In this document: in pieces, positions 52,781 to 62,000 of the stretch
How the letters are laid out: each line of letters opens with the position of its first letter
Position numbering within the stretch: position 1 is the stretch's first letter
DNA from: Paraburkholderia kururiensis JCM 10599 = LMG 19447
Lineage (GTDB): Bacteria; Pseudomonadota; Gammaproteobacteria; Burkholderiales; Burkholderiaceae
Reading direction: 5' to 3'
Assembly: GCF_003986935.1 (NCBI RefSeq)
Contig: NZ_RJZE01000001.1
Location: 124,001-188,000, forward strand
DNA length: 64,000 nt
The notes under the pieces: model-generated
What the model saw: the letters and a program-made list of their open reading frames with translations, nothing else
The model's database searches: none
Told to the model about the DNA's origin: nothing
Program-made: the position numbers and the translations under genes

Positions 52781-53872
52781 TTACGTGCAACGCGTACCGC
52801 TCTGCGTATCGAACAGATGCAGATGCGCCGCGGGCAATCTCAACGTCACGCGCGCGCCGGGGCCTATCGTGGGCCGCTGGCGCGTGGTGACACACCACGT
52901 GCTCCCCCCTATTTTCCCGTACAGATGCGTTTCGGCGCCGGTAGGCTCGATCACTTCGATCTCCATCTCCACGTCGCCGGCACGGTTTGCGTCTTCACCG
53001 GCAAGTTCGATGTGCTCGGGACGAATGCCGAGCGTGACGCGCGCGCCCGCAGGGGTGGCCACGGCCGCCCCTGCCGGCAGCGCAATGCGGCGTCCGTCTT
53101 CGACCAGCAGCGCGAGGCCTGCGTCGCCCGCCACCACTTCCCCTGTTGCGAAGTTCATGGCCGGCGAACCGAGAAAGCTCGCCACGAAGAGATTCGCGGG
53201 ACGGTCGTACAGCTCCAGCGGCCGGCCGATCTGCTCGATGCGGCCCGCGTTCATCACGACGATGCGGTCGGCCATGGTCATGGCCTCGATCTGGTCGTGC
53301 GTCACGTAGATCACGGTGTTTTTGAGCCGCTGGTGCAGCGCCTTGATTTCGGTGCGCATCTGCACGCGCAGTTTCGCGTCCAGATTCGAGAGCGGTTCGT
53401 CGAACAGGAACAGCGCCGGCTCACGCACCACGGCGCGGCCCATCGCCACACGCTGACGCTGGCCGCCGGAAAGCGCACGCGGCAGGCGGTCCAGGTATCC
53501 CGAGAGGTTCAGCATCTTCGCCGCGGCCTCGATGCGCGGCTTGAAGCGCTCCGTGGGCTCTTTGCGAATGCGCGGACCGAACGCGATGTTGTCGTACACC
53601 GAAAGATGCGGATAGAGCGCGTAGCTCTGGAACACCATCGACACGTTGCGCTGCTGCGGCGCGAGCGTATTGGCGCGCGACCCGCCAATCGTGAGTTCGC
53701 CGCCCGTAATTTCCTCGAGCCCCGCAATCATGCGCATCAACGTGCTCTTGCCGCAGCCCGACGGGCCAACCAGCACGACGAACTCGCCGTCGTCGATGTC
53801 GAGATCGACGCCGTGCACCACTTGCGTCTCGCCATACCGCTTGTAGATGCCGCTCAATTGCACTGCTGCCAT
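52781..53872 (-). CDS. Carbohydrate ABC transporter ATPase (MalK/UgpC type)
   Basis: The 363-residue protein has Walker A GPSGCGKST (about 36-44), the Q-loop VFQSYALYPH, the signature LSGGQRQR, Walker B LFLFDEPLSNLD and the switch His in YVTHDQ. The C-terminal 120 residues form the OB-fold (TOBE) regulatory domain of MalK/UgpC (LGIRPEHIELAG). It drives sugar uptake with the two permeases and binding protein encoded divergently. GGAGAGG precedes the ATG at 53872. It comes after the SDR gene and before the RpiR regulator. Confidence 0.95.
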   Translation of the reverse strand: MAAVQLSGIYKRYGETQVVHGVDLDIDDGEFVVLVGPSGCGKSTLMRMIAGLEEITGGELTIGGSRANTLAPQQRNVSMVFQSYALYPHLSVYDNIAFGPRIRKEPTERFKPRIEAAAKMLNLSGYLDRLPRALSGGQRQRVAMGRAVVREPALFLFDEPLSNLDAKLRVQMRTEIKALHQRLKNTVIYVTHDQIEAMTMADRIVVMNAGRIEQIGRPLELYDRPANLFVASFLGSPAMNFATGEVVAGDAGLALLVEDGRRIALPAGAAVATPAGARVTLGIRPEHIELAGEDANRAGDVEMEIEVIEPTGAETHLYGKIGGSTWCVTTRQRPTIGPGARVTLRLPAAHLHLFDTQSGTRCT

Positions 53873-53970
53873 TCCAGGACCTCTCCAGTGATGCGTTGCA
53901 TTCGATGCTGCGATGCGCGGGGACTTCTCGAGCGCGCACTGCGATACCACCACGCTTTTGCTGCGACGAA

Positions 53971-54744
53971 TTACAGCGATTCCAGCGTCAATTCCGCGGC
54001 CATCAGCCGGTTGCCCGCCATCAGGCCGCCGTCCACGGGCAGCGCCACACCCGTAATCACGCGCGCCATGGGCGAAGCGAGAAACAGCACGGCGTCCGCG
54101 ATATCGTCGGGCGTCGCGAAGTCGCCGAGCGGGTACCACTTCTTCAGTGTCTCGAATACCTGGGGATCCTTATCTACGCGCGCCTGCCACGCTTGCGTCT
54201 TCACGGTGCCCGGGCAAACGATGTTGGCACGAATGCCATAACGCCCCAGTTCGATAGCCAGCGCCTTCGTGTAGCTGATGAGCCCCGCCTTCGCTGCGCT
54301 ATACGCGGGGTGCCCCAGCGCCGTTATCCCGTTGACCGAGCCGATCAGCACGAGCACGCCGCTTTTACGCTCGATCATCGATTCGCGTACCGCTTCGACC
54401 GTGTGATACGTGCCGTTCAGGTTCAGATGCACGTCGTGCTGCCAGCTCGCGGCATCGGTCTGGGCAAGCGTGCCGGCCAGTGCCGCGCCCGCGTTCGCCA
54501 CGACCACATCCACTGGACCGCGCTGCGCGACCGCCTGCGCCACGGCTTCGCGCACGGCGGTGGCGTCGGCCAGGTCCGCGACCACGGGCGTGACCTGCGT
54601 CGCATCGAGCGTGTCCGCGAGGGCCGCGAGCGCCGTCTCGTTCATATCGAGCGCGAGCACGGTATCGCCCGCTTCCACAAAACGCCGTGTGAGCACGCTG
54701 CCGATTCCCCCGCATGCTCCCGTCACCAGCACCACGCGATTCAT
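53971..54744 (-). CDS. Short-chain dehydrogenase/reductase
   Basis: The 257-residue classical SDR has the cofactor motif TGACGGIG (about 8-15), NAG in VVANAGAAL, the catalytic Ser in IGSVNG and YxxxK in YSAAKAGL. The acidic ALDMNE after the second strand suggests NAD+. It probably oxidises the polyol or sugar imported by the linked ABC system. GAGGAG precedes the ATG at 54744. It is the first gene of the minus-strand set SDR-ATPase-RpiR. Confidence 0.94.
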   Translation of the reverse strand: MNRVVLVTGACGGIGSVLTRRFVEAGDTVLALDMNETALAALADTLDATQVTPVVADLADATAVREAVAQAVAQRGPVDVVVANAGAALAGTLAQTDAASWQHDVHLNLNGTYHTVEAVRESMIERKSGVLVLIGSVNGITALGHPAYSAAKAGLISYTKALAIELGRYGIRANIVCPGTVKTQAWQARVDKDPQVFETLKKWYPLGDFATPDDIADAVLFLASPMARVITGVALPVDGGLMAGNRLMAAELTLESL

Positions 54745-54893
54745 CGCTGCTCCTCGTGTAAATTTCCTACATAGTGCGCATCGACCGGGATATCGACCAC
54801 TCGCAGGCGACCTGCCCACAGACGCCGCATCGCACAAAAACGCCTGTTTTACAGTATGTTAGTCACAAAATTTGCCCACCACGAATATCGACA

Positions 54894-54929
54894 ATCCTAC
54901 GTGACAAGCTTTTTTTCGTCATGTAGGAT
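54894..54929. promoter_or_regulatory. 36-bp inverted repeat in the sugar-locus divergent promoter
   Basis: ATCCTACGTGAC (54894-54905) and GTCATGTAGGAT (54918-54929) are inverted copies with one mismatch in 12, separated by a 12-base T-rich spacer. A related half-site TTCCTACATA occurs at 54764-54773 in the SDR leader. The gap separates two divergent gene sets of the same sugar locus, and an RpiR regulator is encoded in one of them, so it is probably that regulator's operator. Confidence 0.6.
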
Positions 54930-54994
54930 TTTTTCAAACAATTCAGCCCAAGCCGCCGGCGCTACGGCAGCGGACCCACCCAGGAGAGAGAGAA

Positions 54995-56227
54995 ATGTCG
55001 TTACAGGCACGTGTATCCACCGCGCTCGGCAGGCTCGCCGTGGCGCTCGCGTTCGCAGGTATCGCCCATGCGGCGCAGGCCGATACGGTCCGCGTCACCG
55101 TCGCGCACTACAGCGACGCCACGGCGCCGTACTTCGAGAAGATGGCCCGCCAGTTCGAGAAGGCGAACCCGGGCACCACCATCAAGATTGAAGACGTGAA
55201 CTGGGACACGCTGCAACAGAAGTTGCAGACCGACATTTCGGGCGGCGCCAACGCGGACCTCGCCATCGTCGGCACGCGCTGGCTGCTCGACTTCGTGAAA
55301 GACGACGTGGCCGAACCGCTGGACGGCTACATGGACGCGAACTTCAAGTCGCGCTTCATCGGCCCGTTCCTCGCGCCCGGCGTAATCAACGGCAAGACCT
55401 ATGGCCTGCCCATCGCGGCCTCGGCGCGCGGGCTCTACTACAACAAGGACCTGCTCGCGAAGGTGGGCTACCCGAACGGACCGAAGACGTGGAACGACGT
55501 GATCGCCGCCTCGAAGAAGCTGAAGGCGATGGGCGTGGCCGGCTTCGGCCTGCAGGGTAAGGAAATCGAAACGGACGTGTACTGGTACTACGCGCTGTGG
55601 ACCAACGGCGGCGACGTGATCGGCAAAGACGGCAAGGCCGCGTTCGCTTCGCCTGCCGGTGTGAAGGCGGCCACGCTCTACAAGTCGATGATCGACGACG
55701 GCCTCACCGAACCGGGCGTGACGGGCTACAGCCGCGAAGACGTGCAGAACCTCTTCAAGCAGGGCCGCGTGGCAATGGTGATCTCCGCGCCGTTCCTCGC
55801 GAAGCAGTTGAAGAAGGAAGCGCCGAACATCAAGTACGGCATTGCGCCGGTACCGGTGGGCACCAACAGCGCCACGTATGCGGTGACGGATTCGATCGTG
55901 ATGTTCAAGAACTCGAAGGCGAAGAAGACGGCGTGGAAGTTCCTCGACTATCTGTTCACGAAGGAACCGCGCGTGGAGTTCACGAGCACCGAAGGCTTCC
56001 TGCCCACCACGAAGGCTGAAGCAACCGACCCGGCCTTCAACGATCCGGACACGAAGGCGTTTATCGCGCTGCTGCCGAACGCGCGCTTCGCGCCCACGGT
56101 AACGGGCTGGGAAGACACGGCCAAGGCGGTCACCAACGCGATGCAGGCCATCTATCTGGGCAAGGCGAAGCCCGCCGATGCGCTCAATGCCGCTGCGGCC
56201 GACGCCAACAAGGCGCTGGGGCATTAA
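54995..56227 (+). CDS. Extracellular sugar-binding protein of ABC transporter (family 1)
   Basis: The 410-residue protein has a signal peptide (cleavage after AQA, near residue 29) followed by a two-lobe type 1 binding fold: RVTVAHYSDATAPYFEKMARQFEKANPGTTI, then YGLPIAASARGLYYNKDLLAKVG and WTNGGDVIGKDG. It traps the sugar or polyol in the periplasm and gives it to the permeases downstream. AGGAGAGAG lies before the ATG. It resembles MalE/UgpB relatives; the ligand is unknown. Confidence 0.95.
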   Translation: MSLQARVSTALGRLAVALAFAGIAHAAQADTVRVTVAHYSDATAPYFEKMARQFEKANPGTTIKIEDVNWDTLQQKLQTDISGGANADLAIVGTRWLLDFVKDDVAEPLDGYMDANFKSRFIGPFLAPGVINGKTYGLPIAASARGLYYNKDLLAKVGYPNGPKTWNDVIAASKKLKAMGVAGFGLQGKEIETDVYWYYALWTNGGDVIGKDGKAAFASPAGVKAATLYKSMIDDGLTEPGVTGYSREDVQNLFKQGRVAMVISAPFLAKQLKKEAPNIKYGIAPVPVGTNSATYAVTDSIVMFKNSKAKKTAWKFLDYLFTKEPRVEFTSTEGFLPTTKAEATDPAFNDPDTKAFIALLPNARFAPTVTGWEDTAKAVTNAMQAIYLGKAKPADALNAAAADANKALGH

Positions 56228-56382
56228 CAGCACTAAGGGCACCAGCGGCACTAGCAGCACGGGCCGCAAATGCCGGGCGGTTTGCCACGACGAGTCTATG
56301 AACTCATCGCGGTAAGCCGCCCGAAGACCGACGCAACGCACGACGCACCCCGAACGTCAGCAGGAACCCGCAGGACCGCAAC

Positions 56383-57354
56383 GTGACCTTCAACACGACT
56401 TCCGGCCGAACCCCGGACACCGCACCTGGCGCGTCGCAGTCCGGCCGCACACGCCTGCGCCGTTCCGCTTCCACGCAGCCACCCGCGCCGTGGCTGCTGA
56501 TCGTGCCGAGTCTGCTGCTCGCGCTCTTCATCATCAGTTATCCGATCTACAACATCGTGTTCCAGTCGCTGCACGAAGTCTCGCGTTTCGGGGCGATTCG
56601 CGGCTTCAGCGGCTTGCAGAACTTCTACAACGTGTTCGCCGACCCCGTGTTCACCGATTCGCTGCGCCGAACGCTGATATGGACGGGCTGCGTGGTGGGC
56701 GGCACGGTGCTGATCTCGGTACCTGTCGCGCTGATTCTGAATCAGGACTTCTATGGGCGCGGCGTGGCACGCACCATCATCATGCTGCCGTGGTCCGTTT
56801 CGCTCACCATGACCGCCGTAGTGTGGCGCTGGTCGTTCAACGACGACTACGGCATGGTCAACGTCACGCTGCAACGACTGGGACTGATCGCCGGCCCCAT
56901 TCATTGGCTCGCTACGCCGGAACTCGCGTTTGCAGTGGAAATCGCGGTGGGCATTCTGGTCTCCATTCCGTTCACGGTCACGATCCTGCTGGGCGGCCTG
57001 TCTTCCGTGCCCGCTGACATCTACGAAGCCGCCCGCATCGACGGTGCCAACGCATGGCAGCAGTTCCGCAAGCTCACGCTGCCGCTGCTCAAGCCGTTCA
57101 TCAACATGGCGATCCTGCTCAACGTGATCTACGTGTTCAATTCGTTTCCGATCATCTGGGTGATGACGCAAGGCGGCCCCGACAACGGCACGCACATTCT
57201 CGTGACGTATCTGTATGAACTGGGTTTTCGCCTTGGGCGGCCGGGCGAAGCGGCGGCGGTGTCGCTCATCATGCTGGCCATGCTGTTCGTCTTTTCGATG
57301 GCCTACCTGCGGCTCCAGGCGAAAGGCGGTAACGCACAGGGAGAACTGGCATGA
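56383..57354 (+). CDS. Sugar ABC transporter permease 1 (MalF type)
   Basis: The 323-residue protein has six membrane spans and the EAA loop EAARIDGANAWQQFRKLTLP that contacts the ATPase. Start is GTG at 56383 with AGGA eight bases upstream. The first 35 residues are polar and Arg/Thr-rich. The gap of 155 bases after the binding-protein gene holds GCACYAGC-type repeats. It overlaps permease 2 by four bases (ATGA). Confidence 0.95.
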   Translation: MTFNTTSGRTPDTAPGASQSGRTRLRRSASTQPPAPWLLIVPSLLLALFIISYPIYNIVFQSLHEVSRFGAIRGFSGLQNFYNVFADPVFTDSLRRTLIWTGCVVGGTVLISVPVALILNQDFYGRGVARTIIMLPWSVSLTMTAVVWRWSFNDDYGMVNVTLQRLGLIAGPIHWLATPELAFAVEIAVGILVSIPFTVTILLGGLSSVPADIYEAARIDGANAWQQFRKLTLPLLKPFINMAILLNVIYVFNSFPIIWVMTQGGPDNGTHILVTYLYELGFRLGRPGEAAAVSLIMLAMLFVFSMAYLRLQAKGGNAQGELA

Positions 57355-58196
57355 GCGCCAAGGCCAAACGCACGCTCTGGTGCTGGCTCGCGCTTGCGCC
57401 GCTCATCGCGATCGTGCTGTTTCCGTTCGCCGTGATGTTCTTCACCGCACTCAAGCCCGCCTCCGAAGTGTTCGTCTACCCGGCGCGCTGGCTACCTGTG
57501 CATTGGCACTGGCAAAACTTCGTGGATATGTGGGACGCCGCGAACTTCGGCGTAGCGCTGCGCAACAGCCTCATCATCAGTTCGCTTTCCACGCTGCTCG
57601 CGCTCGCCGTGAGTCTGCCCGCGGCCTACGCGATGGCGCGCTTCCCGTTTCGCGGACGCGGCGCGTATCGCCAGTTCCTGCTGGTTACGCAAATGCTCTC
57701 GCCCATCCTGCTCGTGGTGGGCCTGTTCCGCCTTGCCGCGATGATTCCCTACGGCGACGGTAACCTCGTGGATTCGAAGATCGGCGTGATCGTTTCCTAC
57801 GCGGCGTTCAACATCGCGTTCGCGGTATGGATGCTCTCGTCGTATTTTCAGACGGTGCCGCGCGATCTGGAGGAATCGGCCTGGCTGGAAGGATGCAGCC
57901 GCACGCAGGCCGTGCTGCGCGTGTTTCTGCCGCTTGCGGTGCCGGCTGTCGTGGTGACGGCGATCTTCACGTTCATCAATGCGTGGAACGAGTTCGCCGT
58001 GGTCTACACGTTGATTCGTTCGCCCGAAAACAAGACGCTCACGGTGCAGGTCACGGACATGGTGGCCGGCAAATACACCGTAGAGTGGCATCTGGTGATG
58101 GCCGCTACGCTGTGTGCCACGTTGCCGGTCTCCGTGGTGTTCGCGTGGTTGCAGCGGTATCTGGTGAAGGGGCTGGCGCTGGGCGCGGTGAAATAA
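57351..58196 (+). CDS. Sugar ABC transporter permease 2 (MalG type)
   Basis: The 281-residue protein has six membrane spans and the EAA-type loop ESAWLEGCSRTQAVLRVFLP. It forms the channel with permease 1, to which it is coupled by the ATGA overlap. It ends the plus-strand transport operon and converges with the Rieske gene of the suf cluster, 24 bases away. Confidence 0.95.
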   Translation: MSAKAKRTLWCWLALAPLIAIVLFPFAVMFFTALKPASEVFVYPARWLPVHWHWQNFVDMWDAANFGVALRNSLIISSLSTLLALAVSLPAAYAMARFPFRGRGAYRQFLLVTQMLSPILLVVGLFRLAAMIPYGDGNLVDSKIGVIVSYAAFNIAFAVWMLSSYFQTVPRDLEESAWLEGCSRTQAVLRVFLPLAVPAVVVTAIFTFINAWNEFAVVYTLIRSPENKTLTVQVTDMVAGKYTVEWHLVMAATLCATLPVSVVFAWLQRYLVKGLALGAVK

Positions 58197-58220
58197 GCGC
58201 GCGAATGACGAGCCGAGAAT

Positions 58221-58553
58221 TCAGAAGCCCGATTCGTCCCACCGCGCATCGCGTACCTGGACGATGCCCGCTTCGATCTGCACCGGAAACACGGCCACAT
58301 CTTCATAAGCAGGCGGCGCCAGCACCTTGCCGGTTCTGATGCAAAAGCGCGCGCCGTGTCGCGGGCAGATCACCTCGTCGCCTTCCACTGCGCCGCCTGT
58401 CAACACGCCGCCGTCGTGCGGGCAGATGTCTTCGATCGCATAGCAGGTGCCGTCCAGATTGAACACCGCCACCTGAACACCGTCCACGTCGACGCTGCGC
58501 ACGGCGCCCGGCGGAAAGTCGTCTATTGCGGCCACCTCAACCCAGCGTGACAT
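58221..58553 (-). CDS. Rieske [2Fe-2S] ferredoxin of the suf cluster
   Basis: The 110-residue protein has the two Rieske cluster motifs CPHDGG and CPRHGARF, that is Cys-x-His and Cys-x-x-His. It is soluble and of the small dioxygenase-ferredoxin type. It starts one base after the sufT stop and is the last gene of the suf operon, so it may give electrons to Fe-S assembly or receive a cluster from it. Confidence 0.94.
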   Translation of the reverse strand: MSRWVEVAAIDDFPPGAVRSVDVDGVQVAVFNLDGTCYAIEDICPHDGGVLTGGAVEGDEVICPRHGARFCIRTGKVLAPPAYEDVAVFPVQIEAGIVQVRDARWDESGF

Positions 58554-58554
58554 C

Positions 58555-58911
58555 TCAAAGCATCCCTAACTGAAGGCGCGCCGCTTCGGACATGCGTTCG
58601 AGCGACCACGGCGGTTCCCACACCAGTTCGACGTGAACGTCGTTCACGCCAGCCACGGAAAACACGGCGTCTTCAACGGTGGCGGGAAACGTCTGCGCAA
58701 CGGGGCAGCCCGGCGCCGTCAGCGTCATATCGATCGCGACCTTGCCTGCGGTGTCGTCTACCTCGAGGCCGTACACGAGCCCAAGGTCGTAGATGTTGAC
58801 CGGTATCTCCGGGTCGAACACGCCACGCAAGGCTTCGATCACACGGCTGCGCAGTTCGTTATTGCCGGGCTGCGGCAGCTCCTCTTGCCGCGTTTCGTCG
58901 AATGCATTCAT
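58555..58911 (-). CDS. sufT: SufT, MIP18-family Fe-S assembly factor
   Basis: The 118-residue protein has the MIP18/DUF59 core: VIEALRGVFDPEIPVNIYDLGLVYGLEV and TLTAPGCPVAQTFP with the conserved Cys, then VELVWEPPW. It helps mature Fe-S proteins, mostly under high demand. It lies 27 bases after sufU in the same operon. Confidence 0.94.
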   Translation of the reverse strand: MNAFDETRQEELPQPGNNELRSRVIEALRGVFDPEIPVNIYDLGLVYGLEVDDTAGKVAIDMTLTAPGCPVAQTFPATVEDAVFSVAGVNDVHVELVWEPPWSLERMSEAARLQLGML

Positions 58912-58938
58912 GGTGCTTTCCTCGCTTCATTCCTCGTC

Positions 58939-59394
58939 TTATTCGGTAGAGACGGCGTCGCGCTCGCCATGCAGTGCCGCGTGCAACGTATGCCAGGCGA
59001 GCGTCGCGCACTTCACGCGTGCGGGAAACTCGCGCACGCCACCCAACGCCGCCAGCTTGCCTAGCGCAGCCTCGTCGTGCACCGGCTCGCCTGGGGGCGC
59101 CGTGACCATCTCGTGAAAGCGGCCGAACAGCGTCTCGACTTCGGTCTGCGGGCGGCCCTTGAGCGCCTCCGTCATCATCGAGGCCGACGCCGTGGAAATC
59201 GCGCAGCCCGCGCCGTCGAAGGCGGCCTCTTTGACCACACCGTCTTCCACCTTCAGGTACAGCGTGATGCGGTCGCCGCAGAGCGGGTTGTAGCCCTCGG
59301 CCTTATGCGTTGCATCAGGCAACGGATGGCAGTTACGCGGGTGCCGATAGTGGTCGAAGATCACTTCCTGATAGAGGTCGCGCAAATCGCTCAT
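58939..59394 (-). CDS. sufU: SufU, SufS sulfur acceptor / zinc protein
   Basis: The 151-residue protein has the three SufU cysteines in PLCGD, GAGCAIS and VKCATLAW, and the acidic Asp next to the first. SufU accepts persulfide sulfur from SufS by zinc-ligand exchange in Gram-positives; the SufU type here replaces SufE. The ATG at 59394 overlaps the sufS stop by four bases; the longer open frame is rejected. Confidence 0.94.
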   Translation of the reverse strand: MSDLRDLYQEVIFDHYRHPRNCHPLPDATHKAEGYNPLCGDRITLYLKVEDGVVKEAAFDGAGCAISTASASMMTEALKGRPQTEVETLFGRFHEMVTAPPGEPVHDEAALGKLAALGGVREFPARVKCATLAWHTLHAALHGERDAVSTE

Positions 59395-60644
59395 GCTCCG
59401 AATACCTCCCTCACATGGGTCAGTGCCTGCACGAGTGCATCCACGTCGGCCCGAGAGTTGTAGAGCGCGAACGACGCCCGCACGGTGGCCGGCACGCCGT
59501 AGCGCTGCATCACGGGCATCGCGCAGTGGTGCCCCGCGCGCACAGCTACGCCGCAGCGATCCACGATAGTGCCGACGTCGTGCGCATGCACATCTCCAAA
59601 CACGAACGAGAGAATGCCGGCTTTGTCGGGCGCCGTACCGATCAGCCTGACCTGTGGAATGCCCTGTATGGCCCCGGTCGCGTAGTGGAGCAAATCGGCT
59701 TCGTGTGCGCCGATCGCCTCGATGCCGATACGGCTCACGTAATCGAGTGCCGCCGCAAGTCCGACCGCGCCCGCAATGTTGGGCGTGCCCGCTTCGAACT
59801 TCCACGGAATGGCGTTGTACTGCGTCTTCTCGAAGCTCACGCTGCGAATCATGTCGCCGCCACCCTGCCACGGCGGCATCGCCTCCAGCCGTTCCGCCTT
59901 CGCGTAGAGCACGCCGATGCCAGTGGGGCCGTAGATCTTGTGGCCGGAGAACGCATAGAAATCGCAGCCGATCGCCTGCACGTCCACCGGCACATGTGCA
60001 ATGGCCTGCGCGCCGTCAACGAGCACCGGCACGCCGCGCGCATGCGCTGCCGCCACGAGCCGCCGTATCGGGTTGATGGTGCCAAGCGCGTTGGACACGT
60101 GCGTAACAGCAGCCATGCGCGTGTGCTCGCTCAGCATGCTTTCGAATGCGTCTACGTCGAGCGTGCCGCTTTCGTCGATCGGCACCACCTTCAAGACCGC
60201 GCCCGTCTGCTCGCAGACCATCTGCCAGGGCACGATGTTCGAGTGATGCTCCATGGCGGTGATGAGAATTTCGTCGCCCGGCTTCGCGAGTGGGCGCACG
60301 AAGCTCTGCGCGACGAGATTGATCGCCTCCGTCGTGCCGCGCACGTAGACGACTTCCTCCTTGCGCGCGGCGTTGAGGAAGCGCGCGATGCGTGCACGCG
60401 CGCCCTCGTAGGCATCTGTCGCGCGCTGCGAAAGCAGATGCACGCCACGATGCACGTTCGCGTTGTCGTGCTCGTAGTAGGCGCGCTCGGCTTCGATCAC
60501 CGTGCGCGGCTTCTGCGTCGTCGCGCCGTTGTCGAGGTACACGAGCGGCGTGTCGTACACGCGTTCGTCCAGAATCGGAAAGTCGCGCCGCCACTGCGCC
60601 ACGGTCTCTTCATCCACGCCCTGCATGCGTTCCATCGGCTTCAT
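59391..60644 (-). CDS. sufS: Cysteine desulfurase
   Basis: The 417-residue PLP enzyme has the Schiff-base Lys in FSGHKIYGPTG, THVSNALGTINP and the reactive-Cys loop RAGHHCAMP. The short loop around this Cys is that of group II (SufS) enzymes. It frees sulfur from cysteine as a persulfide for the SufBCD scaffold. Its start overlaps the sufD stop by four bases. Confidence 0.97.
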   Translation of the reverse strand: MKPMERMQGVDEETVAQWRRDFPILDERVYDTPLVYLDNGATTQKPRTVIEAERAYYEHDNANVHRGVHLLSQRATDAYEGARARIARFLNAARKEEVVYVRGTTEAINLVAQSFVRPLAKPGDEILITAMEHHSNIVPWQMVCEQTGAVLKVVPIDESGTLDVDAFESMLSEHTRMAAVTHVSNALGTINPIRRLVAAAHARGVPVLVDGAQAIAHVPVDVQAIGCDFYAFSGHKIYGPTGIGVLYAKAERLEAMPPWQGGGDMIRSVSFEKTQYNAIPWKFEAGTPNIAGAVGLAAALDYVSRIGIEAIGAHEADLLHYATGAIQGIPQVRLIGTAPDKAGILSFVFGDVHAHDVGTIVDRCGVAVRAGHHCAMPVMQRYGVPATVRASFALYNSRADVDALVQALTHVREVFGA

Positions 60645-61966
60645 ACCATCTCCCGAATACGCTCACCTTCCGGCATGCGCGCGAGCAGCAGCCGCGTGAG
60701 CCTGGCCCGTACGCTCTCCATGCCGACGCGGTCTACGCTGTCGCGCGCAAAGGCCCAGATCAGCAATGCGCGCGCCATACGTTCGTCGATGCCGCGTGCA
60801 CGCAGATAGAAGAGCGGATTCTCGTCGAGTTGACCCACGGTCGCACCGTGCGTGCACTTCACGTCGTCGGCGTGAATTTCCAGTTGCGGCTTGGTGTCGA
60901 TCTGCGCATCGCGTGAGAGCAGCAGATTGTGATTCGCCTGATGCGTGTCTGTCTGCTGCGCGTCGGGATGCACGACCACGCGCCCGTTGAACACGCCGTG
61001 CGAGGCGCCATCCAGCACGCCGCGGTAGTACTCGCGACTCGTGCCGTGCGGCTTCTCGTGATCGACACGCGTGTGATGATCCACATGCTGCCGCGCGCCC
61101 ACGAAGTAGAGCCCGTTCAATTCCGCATGCGCGTCCACGGCCGAAAGGCGCGTGTCGATCTGCGTGCGCGAAAGCGCGCCGCCAAACGCAAACGAGTGCG
61201 ACGTAAAGCGGCTCGCCTGCTGCTGCGCGACGTCGACGCGTGAGAAGTGAAACGCGGTGCGTGCCTCCTGCTGCAGCCGGCAATGTTGAATGTCCGCCTC
61301 GGCCGCCGCGACGATCTTCGTCACGGTGTTGGCGAGATAGGCGTCATCCGCCACGCCGACGAACTGTTCGACAATCGAGCAGCGCGCGCCGGCATCGGCG
61401 AACACGGCATTGAACGCGTGCATGGCAAGCCCGGCTTCGTCCGTGATGAACAGCATCTGCAACGGCGCTTCGATATGCGCTCCGCGCGGTAGCACGACGA
61501 CGTAACCGTCGCTCATGAACGCTGTGTTGAGCGCCGCGAATGCGTCATGCGGCGCGTGCTGCGCAATGACTGCTTCGAGCCGCTGCGGAATCTCGCGCAT
61601 CGCGCGCGTGAGGCTGCCGACGAACGTTCCCTCGGGCAGATCGGGTAGACGCGAATAGCGGGGAATGTGCCGTCCGTTCACGAACACGAGTCGTCCTGCG
61701 GCTTTGTCGAGCACGAGGTCATTCACGATGCTCGCCACATCCACGTCGTCTCCACGCGGCGACGTGAAGTGCCACGGCCGCTGCGCGACAGTGGCGACGT
61801 TCGTGTACTTCCAGTCTTCGAGTTGCGTAGTGGGAAAGCCAAGCGCCTCGAACTGGTCCAACGCATGGCGCCGCGCACTGCGCAGCCAGCCGAGTTCCGC
61901 GCCAGGCAGCGTGCGCGCCAGCGTCTTGAACGCGGCGTGGAAAGGGTCGAGCGTGGATGCGCTCAT
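60641..61966 (-). CDS. sufD: SufD, Fe-S scaffold subunit
   Basis: The 441-residue protein has the SufBD beta-helix core with SREYYRGVLDGASHGVFNGRVVVHPDAQQTDTHQANHNLLLS and a KCTHGATVGQLDENPLFYLRARGI C-terminal part, typical of SufD. It pairs with SufB and SufC in the scaffold. It follows sufC by 34 bases; the ATG at 61966 is chosen, with GGAGTCAC upstream. Confidence 0.96.
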   Translation of the reverse strand: MSASTLDPFHAAFKTLARTLPGAELGWLRSARRHALDQFEALGFPTTQLEDWKYTNVATVAQRPWHFTSPRGDDVDVASIVNDLVLDKAAGRLVFVNGRHIPRYSRLPDLPEGTFVGSLTRAMREIPQRLEAVIAQHAPHDAFAALNTAFMSDGYVVVLPRGAHIEAPLQMLFITDEAGLAMHAFNAVFADAGARCSIVEQFVGVADDAYLANTVTKIVAAAEADIQHCRLQQEARTAFHFSRVDVAQQQASRFTSHSFAFGGALSRTQIDTRLSAVDAHAELNGLYFVGARQHVDHHTRVDHEKPHGTSREYYRGVLDGASHGVFNGRVVVHPDAQQTDTHQANHNLLLSRDAQIDTKPQLEIHADDVKCTHGATVGQLDENPLFYLRARGIDERMARALLIWAFARDSVDRVGMESVRARLTRLLLARMPEGERIREMV

Positions 61967-62000
61967 GACTGTGACTCCTGTTTCGATGTCTTTACCGTGC

